64,000 bases of DNA from Unio delphinus (Eukaryota; Mollusca; Bivalvia; Unionida; Unionidae), in the NCBI GenBank assembly GCA_029339505.1, contig JAQISU010000123.1:7677501-7741500 (forward strand). The letters are read 5' to 3'. The position numbers were made by a program, and so were the translations under genes. This document shows positions 47,448 to 59,456 of the stretch, piece after piece. Position 1 is the first letter of the stretch. Every line of letters begins with the position of its first letter. Below the pieces are notes generated by a model. The model saw only the letters and a program-made list of their open reading frames with translations. It searched no databases and had not been told where the DNA came from.

Positions 47448-49058
47448 AAAATTAGGAGCATACATGACAATATACTTAACATTAGGACAATAATAGATTT
47501 TGTAAACACTAATAACTCGAAATGTGCTATGGTACTTTTCGACCAAGGAAAAGCTTTTGACAGACTGGAACATAATTACACGCAAAAAGTACTGGAAAAA
47601 TTTGGCTTTGGAATAAATTTTCTGAACTGGACTAAAATAATGTACAATGAAATAACTGCGAATGTACAAGTTAACGGGGCGAAAACCCAAAAAATTAATA
47701 TACATCGATCAGTGAGGCAAGGATGCCCACTATCGATGCTATTATACGTAATAGCAATTGAAATTCTGAGTTTAAAAATTAGAAATAATACTAATATTAA
47801 AGGACTAAAAATTCCTAACTTAAAAGAGGAATTTAAAATGCTACAGCATGCCGATGATTGCACAAACTTCATTAATGATCCAAATTCTTTCAACCACTTA
47901 CAGAAAGAATATGAGGCCTTTGGGAGGGCCTCGGGATCAAAAATAAACCATGACAAAACGGAAATTTTAAAAATAGGAAACTGGAGGGGGAACCATCCTG
48001 GTTTACCCCCCCCCCCCCACCTGATTAAAAATAGAGTGAAAGCCCTGGGAATTTTCTTTGGGGCAAACGAAGAAAAGGAAAACTGTTTAAAAGTTCAAAA
48101 GAAAATAAAAGAAGTAATAAATATCTGGGCACTGAAGCCGCTTAGTTTAATAGAACGTTCACAAGTTGCAAAAACATATATGTATTCAAATCTGACATTT
48201 TTAATAAACTCTGTGGACATTAAAAACAAAACACTAGAAACAATAGATAATGAAATAGTAGATTACATTTGGAATTTCAAGACACATTATATAAATAAGG
48301 AAACGTTATATAGAACTAAATCTAAAGGGGGATTGGCCTTACCTAATCCCCCCGTAATAAAACTAAAATCAATATTAAATAGGCTTAAAAGATTAAATGC
48401 CACACCACAGAAACCATGGGAAGCACTATACATTTTTTGGATAGGCTTTGGAATGCGCAACAAACAAGACATATACATGAACAACAAATTAGTGAAAAAA
48501 GTAGACGCACCACACTTATATAGGGAAACTAAAAATATATTATATAAGTATAGAGATATTAAAGAAATTTGGGATATAGGACAAGATAGAACATATGACT
48601 GGATTTTAGAAAAATTATCATTTCAACATAGACCAAAAGTTCAAGTACAACATCCCTCTGTGAATTGGGACAGAGTTTGGAGGCACTGGTCCGGCATTAA
48701 CTCGTTTAAGGTACAAAGTATCATGTACACGTACCTCCACAAAGCCTGGCTAACAGGCGAAGTGGCAATTAAACGAAGATTATTAAGGACCCCTGTTAGC
48801 TGCCCTCTATGCAATAATGCCCCGTATACAAAAGACCACGTAATTACAAAATGCGACAAAACAAAGGAAGAAAGGACAAAACTAATAAAAGAAATAATGA
48901 AGGTAGACAAATATGACGGACGTAAACTACTCTTCCTTGACGGAAATTTCAATAAACAATTAATTAGACAAATTACGGACTTCATTACGGATACGTTAAT
49001 AAAATGTGGTCCACTAATGAAGGTTAGGAACAAATTTTCAAATTTAAATTTAATGTAG
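47448..49058 (+). CDS. LINE ORF2 remnant: reverse transcriptase and C-terminal zinc knuckle
   Basis: About 536 codons are open with no stop. The ORF appears to start at a GTG at 47442 in the target duplication, so the start is an artefact of 5' truncation. RT motifs in order are LFDQGKAFDRLEHNY (catalytic Asp), RQGCPLSMLLYVIAIEIL, QHADDCTNF (normally YADD, here HADD) and SKINHDKTEILKIG. A thumb region follows, and near the end CPLCNNAPYTKDHVITKC, a CCHC knuckle seen at the C-terminus of L1/Tx1-like LINEs. The endonuclease and RT N-terminus are absent, so it cannot move by itself. I assign it to the L1/Tx1 group with moderate certainty only; the exact clade is open. Confidence 0.85.
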   Translation, partial: KIRSIHDNILNIRTIIDFVNTNNSKCAMVLFDQGKAFDRLEHNYTQKVLEKFGFGINFLNWTKIMYNEITANVQVNGAKTQKINIHRSVRQGCPLSMLLYVIAIEILSLKIRNNTNIKGLKIPNLKEEFKMLQHADDCTNFINDPNSFNHLQKEYEAFGRASGSKINHDKTEILKIGNWRGNHPGLPPPPHLIKNRVKALGIFFGANEEKENCLKVQKKIKEVINIWALKPLSLIERSQVAKTYMYSNLTFLINSVDIKNKTLETIDNEIVDYIWNFKTHYINKETLYRTKSKGGLALPNPPVIKLKSILNRLKRLNATPQKPWEALYIFWIGFGMRNKQDIYMNNKLVKKVDAPHLYRETKNILYKYRDIKEIWDIGQDRTYDWILEKLSFQHRPKVQVQHPSVNWDRVWRHWSGINSFKVQSIMYTYLHKAWLTGEVAIKRRLLRTPVSCPLCNNAPYTKDHVITKCDKTKEERTKLIKEIMKVDKYDGRKLLFLDGNFNKQLIRQITDFITDTLIKCGPLMKVRNKFSNLNLM

Positions 49059-50085
49059 TATAGAAAACTTACAAATTTAATTTTGGAGTTTTAAGTTTTT
49101 AATTTGATATTTTTGAAATTTTAAATTTGAAATTTTAAAATTTTAAAATTGGAAGAAAAAAAAAAGAAAAAAAAAATTGTTTAATTATTTGAATATAACA
49201 ATGAATATTATGCAACCTGTGAGGGGAAGTATAGATGAGGACGCCATAGGGCTAAATCACAGGGCGCTACGCGAAGTGAGCAGGCCTATGGAAGAGTTTA
49301 GAAAACACCCAAAGTTAACGTAATTAATATATGTATTTCCTATAACATACTCTCTATATAGAAGCAAGTATTCTCGCTCTCTGGATACTATATCCTAGCT
49401 TTTTCTTCATGGCTATATCCCATAATAGCCATGTATCCCAATTAAGGGACTTAAAATAATTTTGGAAATTTGTATTAAGTTAAATAATTAAAGGACGGGC
49501 AAATTGAGACAGGAACTGCACAGCCAAATAAATTTGTGCGGTTTCTGACTCAAGGAAAACGGACCTATCATAATAAACTAGATAAATTGAGACTCACGTA
49601 ACCTTTAAATAACACACCTCAATTTATTCCAAATTCGGAAAATAATATAAAAAAAAATTTAAGTTTTCAATATATAAAAATTAATAAAATTTTATCTTCC
49701 CTTGGAGAAGATAAACAAATAAGACACTGGTAAAAGATTTGGAAAAATGATACGGCTATCCTGAACATTTATACGATTATATAATATACTCTTATAGCGA
49801 ACAAACAAATAGCACCAAACATATAACACACACCAGGATAAGAAGGACCACTAGCCATGGTCAACTTAATGAAAAGTAGCCTACTAGAGTGGGTAGGTCA
49901 ATTCCCAACTAGGAAGGTATACTTAGAAATACACAAGGCAGCGGGAAAAAAATACCCCTGGTCATATATCTATAACCCCGATGGGGAAAATTAATTGGTC
50001 TTTAGAAATTAAAGAATAAATAAAAAAAAACATAAAAACATCGGGGGGAACACAAAGACAAATAAACTTTTAAAATTTTTTTGAT

Positions 50086-50130
50086 GGGGAGGGGGGGGGG
50101 CATCTGTCTGGTGCCCCCCCCCCTCCCCCC
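50086..50130. repeat. Perfect 17-bp G/C stem-loop at the LINE 3' end
   Basis: GGGGAGGGGGGGGGGCA at 50086-50102 is the exact reverse complement of TGCCCCCCCCCCTCCCC at 50112-50128. The loop is TCTGTCTGG. It sits immediately before the terminal poly-A and may be a recognition structure for the LINE reverse transcriptase. The G strand could also form a quadruplex. Confidence 0.85.
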
Positions 50131-50156
50131 CAAAAAAAAAAGAAAAACTCGTGAAT

Positions 50157-50672
50157 GTGCATTGAACCTTACATCCAGACTTTCAATTCAAGGTTGTGTC
50201 CTGAACCTTACATCCAGATGTTTCAATTCAAGGTTTTGTGCTGAACTTTATGTCCATTGATGTTTCAATGCAAGGTTGTGTCCTGAACCTTACATCCAGA
50301 TTTTTCAATTCAAGGATGTGCCCTGAACCTTACATCCAGATTTTTCAATTCAAGGTTGTGCCCTGAATCTTACGTCCAGATTTTTCAATTCAAGGTTGCG
50401 CCCTGTACCTTACATCCAGATTTTTCAATTCAAGGTTGTGCCCTGAACCTTATGTCCAGATTTTTCAATTCAAGGTTGTGCCCTGAACCTTACGTCCAGA
50501 TTTTTCAATAAAAGGTTGTGTCCTGAACCTTACATCCAGATTTTTCAATTAAAGGTTGGGCCCTGAACCTTACGTCCAGATTTTTCAATAAAAGGTTGTA
50601 TCTTGAACCTTACACCTAGACTTTTCAATTCAGGGTTATGCCCTGAACCTTATGTCCAGATTTTTCAACTCA
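50157..50672 (+). repeat. 40-bp minisatellite, about 13 copies
   Basis: The unit contains CCTGAACCTTACATCCAGAT and TTTTCAATTCAAGGTTGTGC, spaced every 40 bases (for example 50291 and 50331). It begins right at the 3' target duplication of the LINE. Confidence 0.92.
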
Positions 50673-51273
50673 TAAATGCTAAAGACGAACACTAACGTAT
50701 CAAGATGAGCCGTTATGTCATTATGGCTTGATCGAAGACGTATAAAATTTCAACTCAATATGTTCATCTGAAAGTTATCTTATTTATATTGTTTCCTTTC
50801 CGAAACGAAGGAATAAGAACAAATATTCCTATCGGCTGCGGGACAACTGAAACATTTTTTCTTGCAGCAGTCATATTATTGCAGTGTTTTTATTAAATGC
50901 TCGTACCTTGACATTCATGCCCGTTAACGGCAACTGATATCTGAGTCACCCTTTTGTTAACAGTTTTGCCTTACGTACGGTCAAGTACATGTATCATATC
51001 TCACATTTCTGTTATTTGCCCTTGAAGCTCGTTTTTCAATTTAAGATACATAGACTTTTAATTGTTTACAACTCTTCAGGGATCATTTTTCCTCACACCA
51101 TCCTTCATGTCCTAACGTGTTGTGTTTTGGTTAGTGTAATTCTTTTGAGCTTATGTTTTAGTATTGTTTTAATCACAGCGACTAAATATATATCTACTCT
51201 TATATTGGCACGCACTCACATATGAAATAGTTGTAACAAACACCCGTGATGAAATATATGTACTGCAACATAA
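50673..51273. other. No feature recognised
   Basis: A 78-aa hydrophobic ORF at 50989-51225 (rich in Leu, Ile, Val) has no recognisable motif and is probably chance. Confidence 0.35.
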
Positions 51274-51431
51274 CTGCACAGCCTCTGAGGAACTTCACAA
51301 ACGACCACAAAATATAACGTTATCTGCACAGCCTCTGAGGAACTTCACAAACGACCACAAAACAGGACATTATCTGCACAGCCTCTGAGAAACTTCACAA
51401 ACGACAACAAAACAGGACGTTATCTGCACAG
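51274..51431 (+). repeat. 50-bp minisatellite, three copies
   Basis: CTGCACAGCCTCTGAGGAAC recurs at 51274, 51324 and 51374, with a partial fourth at 51424. Copies differ by only a few bases. Confidence 0.92.
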
Positions 51432-52528
51432 AATTATTATGGACATGCTAGTTTCAAGTGGAGTTAACAAATAAACCTAAATATTGATCTTAAGATATAA
51501 AGGGTGGGGTGAGGGTGGAATAGCCACGACCCGTCTAAATGACTCTACCTTTTACTTTTTGTGAAAATAATGAAAAAGAAAGTCTTTCTAGTATTGAAAT
51601 TAAATCATGACCTCTACAAATAGACAGATACTGAAATAGTCTTGTGTGTGATTGGATTTTTAAAGTAGCTTTAACAATTGGTTAGTAATATTCTTGCACA
51701 AATTAATTTAATTTAAATATTTACTCTTTATGATATCAGCTACTTGGATAAAACCGCTACCTCTGTATAAAGAACATTGTTTTCAGTTCGACGCATCAGC
51801 CTTTCAGATGACATATTTCTAAAAAACCGCAATGTTCATTGAGTCCATTGGACTGTACATGTACATGATAATGTTATTTAGTTCATTCGACTATATATAG
51901 CAATGCTGATTCGAAGTGTTTGCTTAACAATTTACCTGAACGAAAAATCACAGCTATCGGAGAAGAGCAGTGTACATAAACTGTGCATTTATTTTCCAAT
52001 CGAACCAAATGCATTGACTGATTTTTATGTCGAACTAATAACTCACGATAAGCCATTAGACTGTGGCCTAACGGTAACATATACGTTCACATTTCATGAT
52101 TGACAATCCGTTCAATTCACAAGGTGTTGTGACGAAGACTTATTGAGGTGGTTCCTCAATATATAGGTTTAGAATGTCTACTGAATATATACATTGCAAT
52201 GAGAGTTATAATAGCAAGTGATTGCTCTTGCTGGTCATTTTGTATCTTGAATGATAATGGCGAAATAAAACATTTGGCGGCCAAAAAAAGCGAGAAAGGA
52301 ATACATGTTTATGTAATATTCAGTCGGATTTAATGAGATTATGTTTGGTTATTCCGTTACGTATCAATGGCTATTTGACGTGATAAATGCTTAATGTATT
52401 TAGAAAATGCTGTTTTTCCAAGTCGCCTAAAATAATGATTGGAATGTGCGAATCCTGTATATACAGTACGTGTACTTTGTAATTACCGAGGACAAAATGT
52501 TCAGTCAAGGGATAGATGAGATTCGAAG
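51432..52528. other. No feature recognised
   Basis: AT-rich intergenic sequence. Overlapping small ORFs at 51,883-52,103 on both strands show no domain. Confidence 0.4.
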
Positions 52529-52669
52529 ATGAAGCACAAACAAAATCAGGAAGAAAAGACAGGTGATGAGACCGTCTGGGATTTCACAAATTTCAGAGAG
52601 CTTCACGTTATAGCAAATGGTTGTCTTCAAGAGGCCATGCTAAATGAACGAAATAAAAGGTGGAAAAAG
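52529..52669 (+). CDS. Possible coding exon, unrecognised
   Basis: An ATG at 52529 opens 47 codons of balanced, hydrophilic composition (MKHKQNQEEKTGDETVWDFT, then FRELHVIANGCLQEAML). They end at AAAAAG followed by GTATTC, a plausible splice donor. The protein-like composition stands out from nearby AT-rich ORFs. No family is recognised and no partner exon was found; the following intron would start in a duplicated CA-repeat region. Confidence 0.22.
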
Positions 52670-52720
52670 GTATTCTTAATATTGCATTATTTGCTTCTTC
52701 ACCTATTATATATTATTCTA

Positions 52721-52770
<50 letters not shown>

Positions 52771-52878
52771 CGATATTTAAACCGCGTCAGCTCGGCCAGT
52801 ATGAAGAAAGGTATTATTAATATTGCATTATTTGCTTCTTCGCCTATTATATATATTATTCTATATTACACACACACA

Positions 52879-52921
<43 letters not shown>

Positions 52922-52950
52922 CGATATGTAAACCGCGTCAGTTCGGCCAA
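52667..52950 (+). repeat. 141-bp tandem duplication, each with a (CA)n tract
   Basis: AAGGTATT...AATATTGCATTATTTGCTTC starts at 52667 and again at 52808. Each copy ends with a (CA)n run (52725-52768 and 52869-52919), then ACTTCGATAT, AAACCGCGTCAG and TCGGCCA. Confidence 0.92.
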
Positions 52951-53344
52951 TCCATTAAAATACATCCCTGTATATCACTTAGTTTCTTTTATACATTACC
53001 TATGGGTGTCTCAAACTTTCTAAAAGCAGAACACACTTCTTACGTGTGCTTTTTTTGACCAGCAAGTCTTATCAAATAATCACCGTTACTTAATAATTCA
53101 TATAGAAGTGAACATCTTTTGCATAATTGATTTTCTTTTGATTATGAACAAAATACCCTTTTGTCTGTTTACTATTTGAGCAAACGTGTGTATTACTATT
53201 CGGCCTGCCCTCCATTTAAACAATTTTTTTTAAAAATTACATTTGAAATTAGCCTTAGAGTACCTTTATAACATTCTTTTTAAAAAAATAAAAAAATTAA
53301 TATGAACAAAGAAGTGCTGTGATCTGCATAGGATAAGTCAAAAT
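52951..53344. other. No feature recognised
   Basis: AT-rich intergenic sequence. Confidence 0.4.
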
Positions 53345-53645
53345 TTGTCCTTGTATGAAATATACACAGTCATATTGTATGAAATAAGTATAAATATATC
53401 TGGTCTGAATATACACACAATTATATTGGCTGAATATACACGGTCATATTGTCTGAAATATACACACTATTATCTCGTCCAAAAATACACACAATTATAT
53501 TGCCTGAAATGTACACAGCAATATTGTTTCAAAAATATAGTCATAATAGCTAAAATAAACAGTTATATTATCGGTAATATACACAAACTTATCGCATGAA
53601 ACATACTGTCTGAAATATACCTATTCATATTATCGAAAATATATT
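53345..53645 (+). repeat. Degenerate short tandem repeat
   Basis: TGAAATATACACA and TCATATTGTCTG-like words recur irregularly about every 20-35 bases. It is an old, decayed minisatellite. Confidence 0.7.
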
Positions 53646-54399
53646 CATCAAGAATTTCTTACTTACATATCTTACTTCAAATTATAATACCAACATTAAT
53701 AATGCAGTATAATGACGATACTATTTTCAGTTTAAATTGCCAATACACGTCACTCGACTAAGCACATGAGCGTATAAAGAGTGTTATTGATTATATGTCA
53801 AGAGATTTGAATGTAGTATACCGTTCCAATGGTTTCATGGGTAGAAACGAGCAATCACTCGCCTTCTACATAATACGTGATTTTCAACACTTAGATGAAT
53901 TAATATAATTAATTGTGCTAAGTACTTGGTTTCAAGTTTACGTTTTCAAATCAGAATTGATTCATGTTTAAAACAGTGAAACCAATTGCTTTTTCTCCCA
54001 GTACCAGTTGTGTGTCAGTGTATTTTATAACGCAATAAGATATTTCTGACAATTTGAATGAAGTCGAGTCTAAATATTTTACTTTCGCTACCTTTTGTTT
54101 GGAAATTGTTTACACTCAGTGCATTTCCACCACCAACCCCGTAAAGCATGTTTTATTTTAGCACAGAGAGAACAGAAAAAGGTCATATACATCTCAAATT
54201 TCGTCACTTTCATTTAGCTAGTTATTCCTTTTCCCGTTTTAATAAGTATTTGTTCACCACTTGCTTATTGATTACTAAATGAAATCCTACACCAAATTCT
54301 GAAAACACTTTTCTGTGAAACCAGGGTTATTATAATAATTGATATTGGATATATACCAGTGTTCTTTTTTGTCGTTTTGAAATTGATAGTTCTTTTGAA
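53646..54399. other. No feature recognised
   Basis: AT-rich intergenic sequence. Confidence 0.4.
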
Positions 54400-57300
54400 C
54401 TTGTGTATGTAGGGATAAATTTGAACTCCATCAGAAGTATTGACGAAGTTCAACGAGACCAATCTAAGAAATTTGAGTCTTTATGGATACCGCCAGTATT
54501 AAAGCTTCTCCATCCTTGGGCATATTGTACTCCTATTTTGCGATTCGTGAACCCTTATTTAAATACCTTTAATTTCAGCTCCTGTTTCACTGTTCCTTTC
54601 TAGAAATCTGTTCCAATAGTATTGAGACGTTAAATAAATTTCATCGAGCAGATATTGGAGATAAGTAGATCCTGTAAGATTTGTAAATTTTACGTTTATA
54701 CATGGGCTTTAACATCTTCTTTTTAATGTGTTTTGATATAGACCTTTCTTTAAGAGGTTATCTCTAGGAATATTGTCGAACCACAATAAAGTCTTGACGA
54801 ATTTCATTGAAAGTAATGAGCGAAATTACAGTCAATTTATGGGTACCGGACATGACAATCATGCACAATGTGGATCGATATCTATGTTTTGTACTACCTA
54901 AATCCCTACTTAAAGGATTTTAATTTCAACACCCCTTGGAGAATGTTTTGCTAGGGATTTTAATTTCAACGTCGCATGGAGAGTGACTTGCTAGATAAGT
55001 TCCAAAATTAAGAAATGCTTGAGGAAAGATCGTCAAGCCGAGTTTTAAAAAAGAGGGAGCTCAGAATAAAGCAGATGTAAGAAAGTCCTCTTCAGTCTAC
55101 GTTCGGACCCAACAGTTCACCCCTAAAATGATTGTGTTATGGGTCGTTCTTTGATAGCTTCTATGTAGGTATATATTTGGCTTTCAAAAGAAGCTCTGAA
55201 CAGGTTTGTGCAGAGCAATCGATGAAATGGGAGGGGTTTAATGGATACTGACGTTATTATAACATCCGCCTATGGAGAGATTTTAATCACTTTTTGCGAT
55301 CTGCGAATCCTTATTTACAGAATAGTCATTGCAACCCATGTTTCACAGTTCCTATTTACAGAAGTCTCAAACAATTTCGTCGAGACGAATCGAAGAAATA
55401 AAGGGAAGCTTCTATGTACCGGGTATGAAAAAATGCGTACAAAATGAATAGATTCTATCAATATTTTTTACTTATTGAATCCATACCTAAAGGGATTTTA
55501 TTAAACGTTGCTTGCAGAGGTTCTAGCCAGCGATCTGTCCCAACAGTAGGAAAAGTTTCAAAGAGTATTGTCCAGCTGATTTCGAGAAACTGGGAGCTAA
55601 ATATAGTTATAGTATAACGAATAATACAATGAGATCGTTTATTCAGTCCTTATTTGGAACATACAGGTCATCACTAAAATTATTTTAACATGAGTTGTTC
55701 TTTTATAGATTGTTCATCCGGATTTCTTTCACTCGCACAAGTATTAACGACCTTCGTCGATAGAAATTGCAGGTTATTCGCTGATACCTGAAATAATCTA
55801 CCGTTACATCAGCTGGACAGACTGTGAAAAACTTTGCGGTAAATGTACTTCTAGTTAGAGAATTTGATTTAAACCTTGCTTGAATGTTCCTTGTTAAGGA
55901 ATAGAGGCAACTTATGGGTTCCAGATACGAAACTCATCTACAATGTGGACCAATTCAATCACTATGCTTTTACTAAGTAAACTTCTTCTCGAGGAGTTTT
56001 ATTTCAGCGTCTCTTGGCTGTTTCTAGTTAACAGTTCACTGTTCCAACAGTGGCGAAATTTTAAAATAAATGCGCATTCCTTACGTGGAGCCGACATTTC
56101 ACCCTAAAATGATTTTGACATGGATCATTCTTTCAAAGTTTGTAGTTAGTGATATTTTTACTCGCACGTAAGTATTGACAAAGTCCTTCAAAAGCAATCG
56201 GCGAGATAGGAGGGTCTTTATGGATACTGGTAGTATTCAGCCATCAAGTCTTTGGGCAGATTGTAGCCAAATTTTGCAATGCGTGAACCCATACTTGGAG
56301 AATTTTGATTTCGTCCCTGATTGGAAGTTCAGCGTTAGGAATACGTTCCAACGAAAGACAAAGTTAGTTTTAAAAATTCATCTAGCCGATTTTGAGAACT
56401 TCCGGGCTACATTTATAGGGTGAGGTACAGCGCATGTAGTAAGTAGTAAGATGGTAAAATCTTCCGTATATATCGACCCACGAAGAAGTCTAGGTGAATT
56501 TCGTCGAGAAAAATCAGATTGGGGGGGGGGGGCAACTTATGGGTACGGGGTATGAAAGCACGTATTCTGAGGATAAATTCTATCAATATGTTGTGCTAAC
56601 GAAACCATTACTTACAAGATTTTAATTTGAAATCTCAGAGAAAATCTGTCCAGCAGATTTTGGTAGATAGGGAGCTGAATATGTGATAGATATACCAGTA
56701 TAACCAAGTCCATAAGGAGCATACCACTTCACTACTTATGTGGACCATGCAGTTCACCCCTAAAATGGTTCTGATATGGATCATTCTTTGAAAGTTCGTA
56801 TGTACGGACATATTTCACTCCCAAATAAAGTACTGACGACGATCGCCGAGATCAATCTGAGAAATAGGTGGTCTTTAAGGATACCGCCAGTATTCAAACA
56901 TCGCAGTCTTCGAGCAGATTGCAGTAAGATGCTCATTGCGTAATCTCCTGCTTAGATAATTTCGCTTTCAATCTCTGTTCCACAGTTCCATTTTAGTGTT
57001 CTTTACCAAATGTAACAAAGGTTGAGTTTCATGGGTAATGGGTGTTAAAAACTCGCACAATGTGGATCGATTGTATCAATGTTTTGTACTAGCTGGTACT
57101 GAAAGGATTTTTATTTCAATGCCTGCTCAACGCCTTCTTCTGTCGGATCTATTCCAGCAGCGGAAGAAGTTTGAAGAAAATTCGTTGAACTTATGTTGAA
57201 AAATGAGAGCTCAATACTGTATGTGGTATTTATGACTATTCCCACAAGACGATAACCTCTTCAGGCTCTATGCAGACCCTATATTTCACAAGAAACATAG

Positions 57301-57760
57301 TTTGATATCGATCGGTCATTTATCGATCGGTCGATGACGTTCGTTAAGAGGACTCAGAGAAATAAGGTTTCGATGGACACTTGTAGTATTCAAGAGTTAC
57401 AGTCTATGAGAAGATTGTGGAAAAAAAACTTTACGATATGTAAACCCTTAAGTAAAGAATTTTGATTTCAACACGTTTTACAGATGCTAGTTAGGGATCT
57501 GTGACAACAGTGATCAGAGTTAATTTTTAAAAAATATGTCAAGCCGATTTAGAGAAATATTGGAGAAATATTGTGGACATGTACAACATGTGCCGTTAGA
57601 GGATTAAATCTTATGCATACACATAGGTCATAACATGCCCTCTTCAAAGAGTTTTGATATAAACCTTTCCTTTAAGACGTTAGATCTAAGGATATTTTCG
57701 ACCACGGAAGAGATGAATCAGCGAAATGAGGGGCAACCTTTACGATCAACCTCACCCCTT
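54400..57760 (+). repeat. Old, degenerate tandem array with units of several hundred bases
   Basis: A set of word blocks recurs in the same order at low identity. Block 1 (AGTATTGACGAAGTT, then a TTTATGGATACTG-like word and GTGAACCCxTACTTA) is seen near 54433, 55197, 56164, 56827 and 57335. Block 2 (TTCACCCCTAAAATGATT, then ATGGATCATTCTTTGAAAG) is seen near 55118, 55665, 56097, 56750 and 57285. Block 3 (GGATTTTAATTTCAACG, then CTGTTCCAACAGT) is seen near 54915, 55500, 55995, 56615, 57110 and 57450. Small ORFs inside (54403, 55241, 56175) are pieces of the repeat. Spacing ranges from about 300 to over 600 bases. I recognise no known element. Confidence 0.75.
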
Positions 57761-57828
57761 CAAAATAGCGACCAAAAAACAATAATGGCGAAAAAGTCAA
57801 CGGAAATGGTTTGAGGTGCACGGTAAAC

Positions 57829-57893
57829 ATGGCAAGCGAAAATGAACAGTCGAGTGAATACAGGACGACTGAATCTCTGTTTAGAAATTTAAG
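57829..57893 (+). CDS. Possible first coding exon, unrecognised
   Basis: AACATGG gives a good start context. Twenty-one codons (MASENEQSSEYRTTESLFRN and one more) end at TTTAAG followed by GTATAT, a consensus-like splice donor. Composition is protein-like, but the exon is very short and no partner exon was found. Confidence 0.2.
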
Positions 57894-58417
57894 GTATATA
57901 CATGAAAACCTGAATTACCAATCCACATTTATATACAAGACAGAGAGGATATCGCTTATGCCTGTATCCCACGTGATTTGTATGTATACATGATTTTATG
58001 AAAGAAATCGATATATACTGACTCAAGATAATGAATAACATTTGAGCGTTTTAACTAATAAAAAGGAATCGAACCCATGTCCCATTCCGTGCTATCGTCG
58101 CTACAGGTAAATCTAAATTAGGAACTCTTTGCAGTACAATAATCTTTGTATTGTACCTTTAGGTACCCATACGCACAATAGAGCTGGTGTTGTCACAATC
58201 AAGACATGTCCCTACAACACGAGTAATTAAAAACAGCGTGTAGCCTTTACAAATTTTGAGGACGGAAATGGAGGCTTAGTGTATACACTCGGTTATAAGT
58301 CGAATGCAACTGCAAACTGTATCTACCGTCGCATCATACGCCGGCAGATCTAAGCAAGTGTCATTTATTAAGAATAATCAGTAGAATATACAACATAGAC
58401 CATGATTTTTAGGCGGA
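57894..58417. other. No feature recognised
   Basis: Intergenic sequence without repeats noticed by eye. Confidence 0.4.
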
Positions 58418-58503
58418 TTATGCTGCAGCAGATCGGAATCTCTATTGTTTGACAGGTTGACACTATCTTTAAGCGAGTAGAGACGATAATACTTATCTAT
58501 TTG
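58418..58503 (+). repeat. Diverged copy of the 59.5-kb repeat
   Basis: CTTTAAGCGAGTAGAGACGA and ACTTATCTATTTG match the end of the two repeat copies at 59,457-59,700. Confidence 0.6.
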
Positions 58504-58992
58504 TACGTGAAGGGGGTGGGGTGGAGTGCGATAGATCATTTGTAAGTGTCAGACGGGTAATTCAAGGGTCATGGGTGGGATGCCTAATACGTCCATAGGT
58601 AAGGTACTAATTGCTACAGGCGCCATTACAACCAACTTAACCAAAGAAACAGCTAAAATAAATCATGTTCTCAGATGTGTTTTACGACCGACATAACTTC
58701 TAAACAGCAACAAAAAAGCACTTGACCCATTCTTGAGTCGAAGTGATTTGAAAGTTTGTTTCCTTCTGAACCATAAATCTATTCTATTCACGCAAACAAC
58801 ATGGGTTAAAGAACATTGTCAGACTTGCTTTCGTAACACCAAGCACACTAATTTAACAGATTGTAACATGGAGTTTCCATCTTAAAATGCTGTAAAATTT
58901 CACAGGTGTTTTTCTCAAGCTAAGAGCTGTATTTTACTCAGCAGATAGCACGTGCCGTGTACAAGTGGGGTCAGAGGGTATTACATGTTTTT

Positions 58993-58995
<3 letters not shown>
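58504..58995. other. No feature recognised
   Basis: Intergenic sequence. Confidence 0.4.

Positions 58996-59079
<84 letters not shown>
58996..59079. repeat. (TA)n microsatellite
   Basis: About 84 bases of TA repeat. Confidence 0.97.
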
Positions 59080-59082
<3 letters not shown>

Positions 59083-59456
59083 CATTGATTATTTTATTCC
59101 GGAACTGTGTATCTTCCTTTCATAACATAAACGTGTAGTTGAACTGAGTCACATGTTAGCATACATTTGAGCCAATAGGTATGACGTCTACCATATATAG
59201 GCATGACGTCTACCATATATCCAATTTAGTTATCATGACTAACCATTTACTACAAAAATCGAAACTTCTCAGTATCTACTCGGGTTGATGCTATGGATAT
59301 TAAGCCCATACGACCCATTGTGCCAAATGATTTATAAAATACTAATAAAATAACGTTAACCGTTTTGTCTTCCTTTCCGTCGTTCTTTCAAAGATATGTA
59401 ACTTGTACTTACATCTTATAAGTCAAAATACAAACAACAACATATCAGGATCCATG
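59080..59456. other. No gene; one short direct repeat
   Basis: ATGACGTCTACCATATAT occurs twice in a row at about 59,181-59,220. Otherwise nothing was recognised. Confidence 0.5.

Larger units (their letters stand above)
47434..50156 (+). mobile_element. 5'-truncated LINE insertion with perfect 14-bp target duplication
   Basis: Identical copies of AAAAACTCGTGAAT lie at 47434-47447 and 50143-50156. The 2.7-kb insert between them starts inside a reverse transcriptase frame and ends in poly-A (about 50,132-50,141). This is the mark of target-primed reverse transcription with 5' truncation. After the ORF ends at 49058 there is a 1.1-kb AT-rich 3' region. It holds a CCATAGG/CCTATGG stem (49244-49250 with 49285-49291), a GGCTAT/ATAGCC hairpin near 49,413, and a long G/C hairpin just before the poly-A. 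The perfect duplication and open ORF suggest a young insertion. Confidence 0.92.

Noticed and set aside
47373..48487. Minus-strand ORFs of 66-126 aa
   Set aside because: Antisense shadows of the LINE RT frame.
52660..53058. Thr-His repeat ORFs
   Set aside because: Translations of CA microsatellites.
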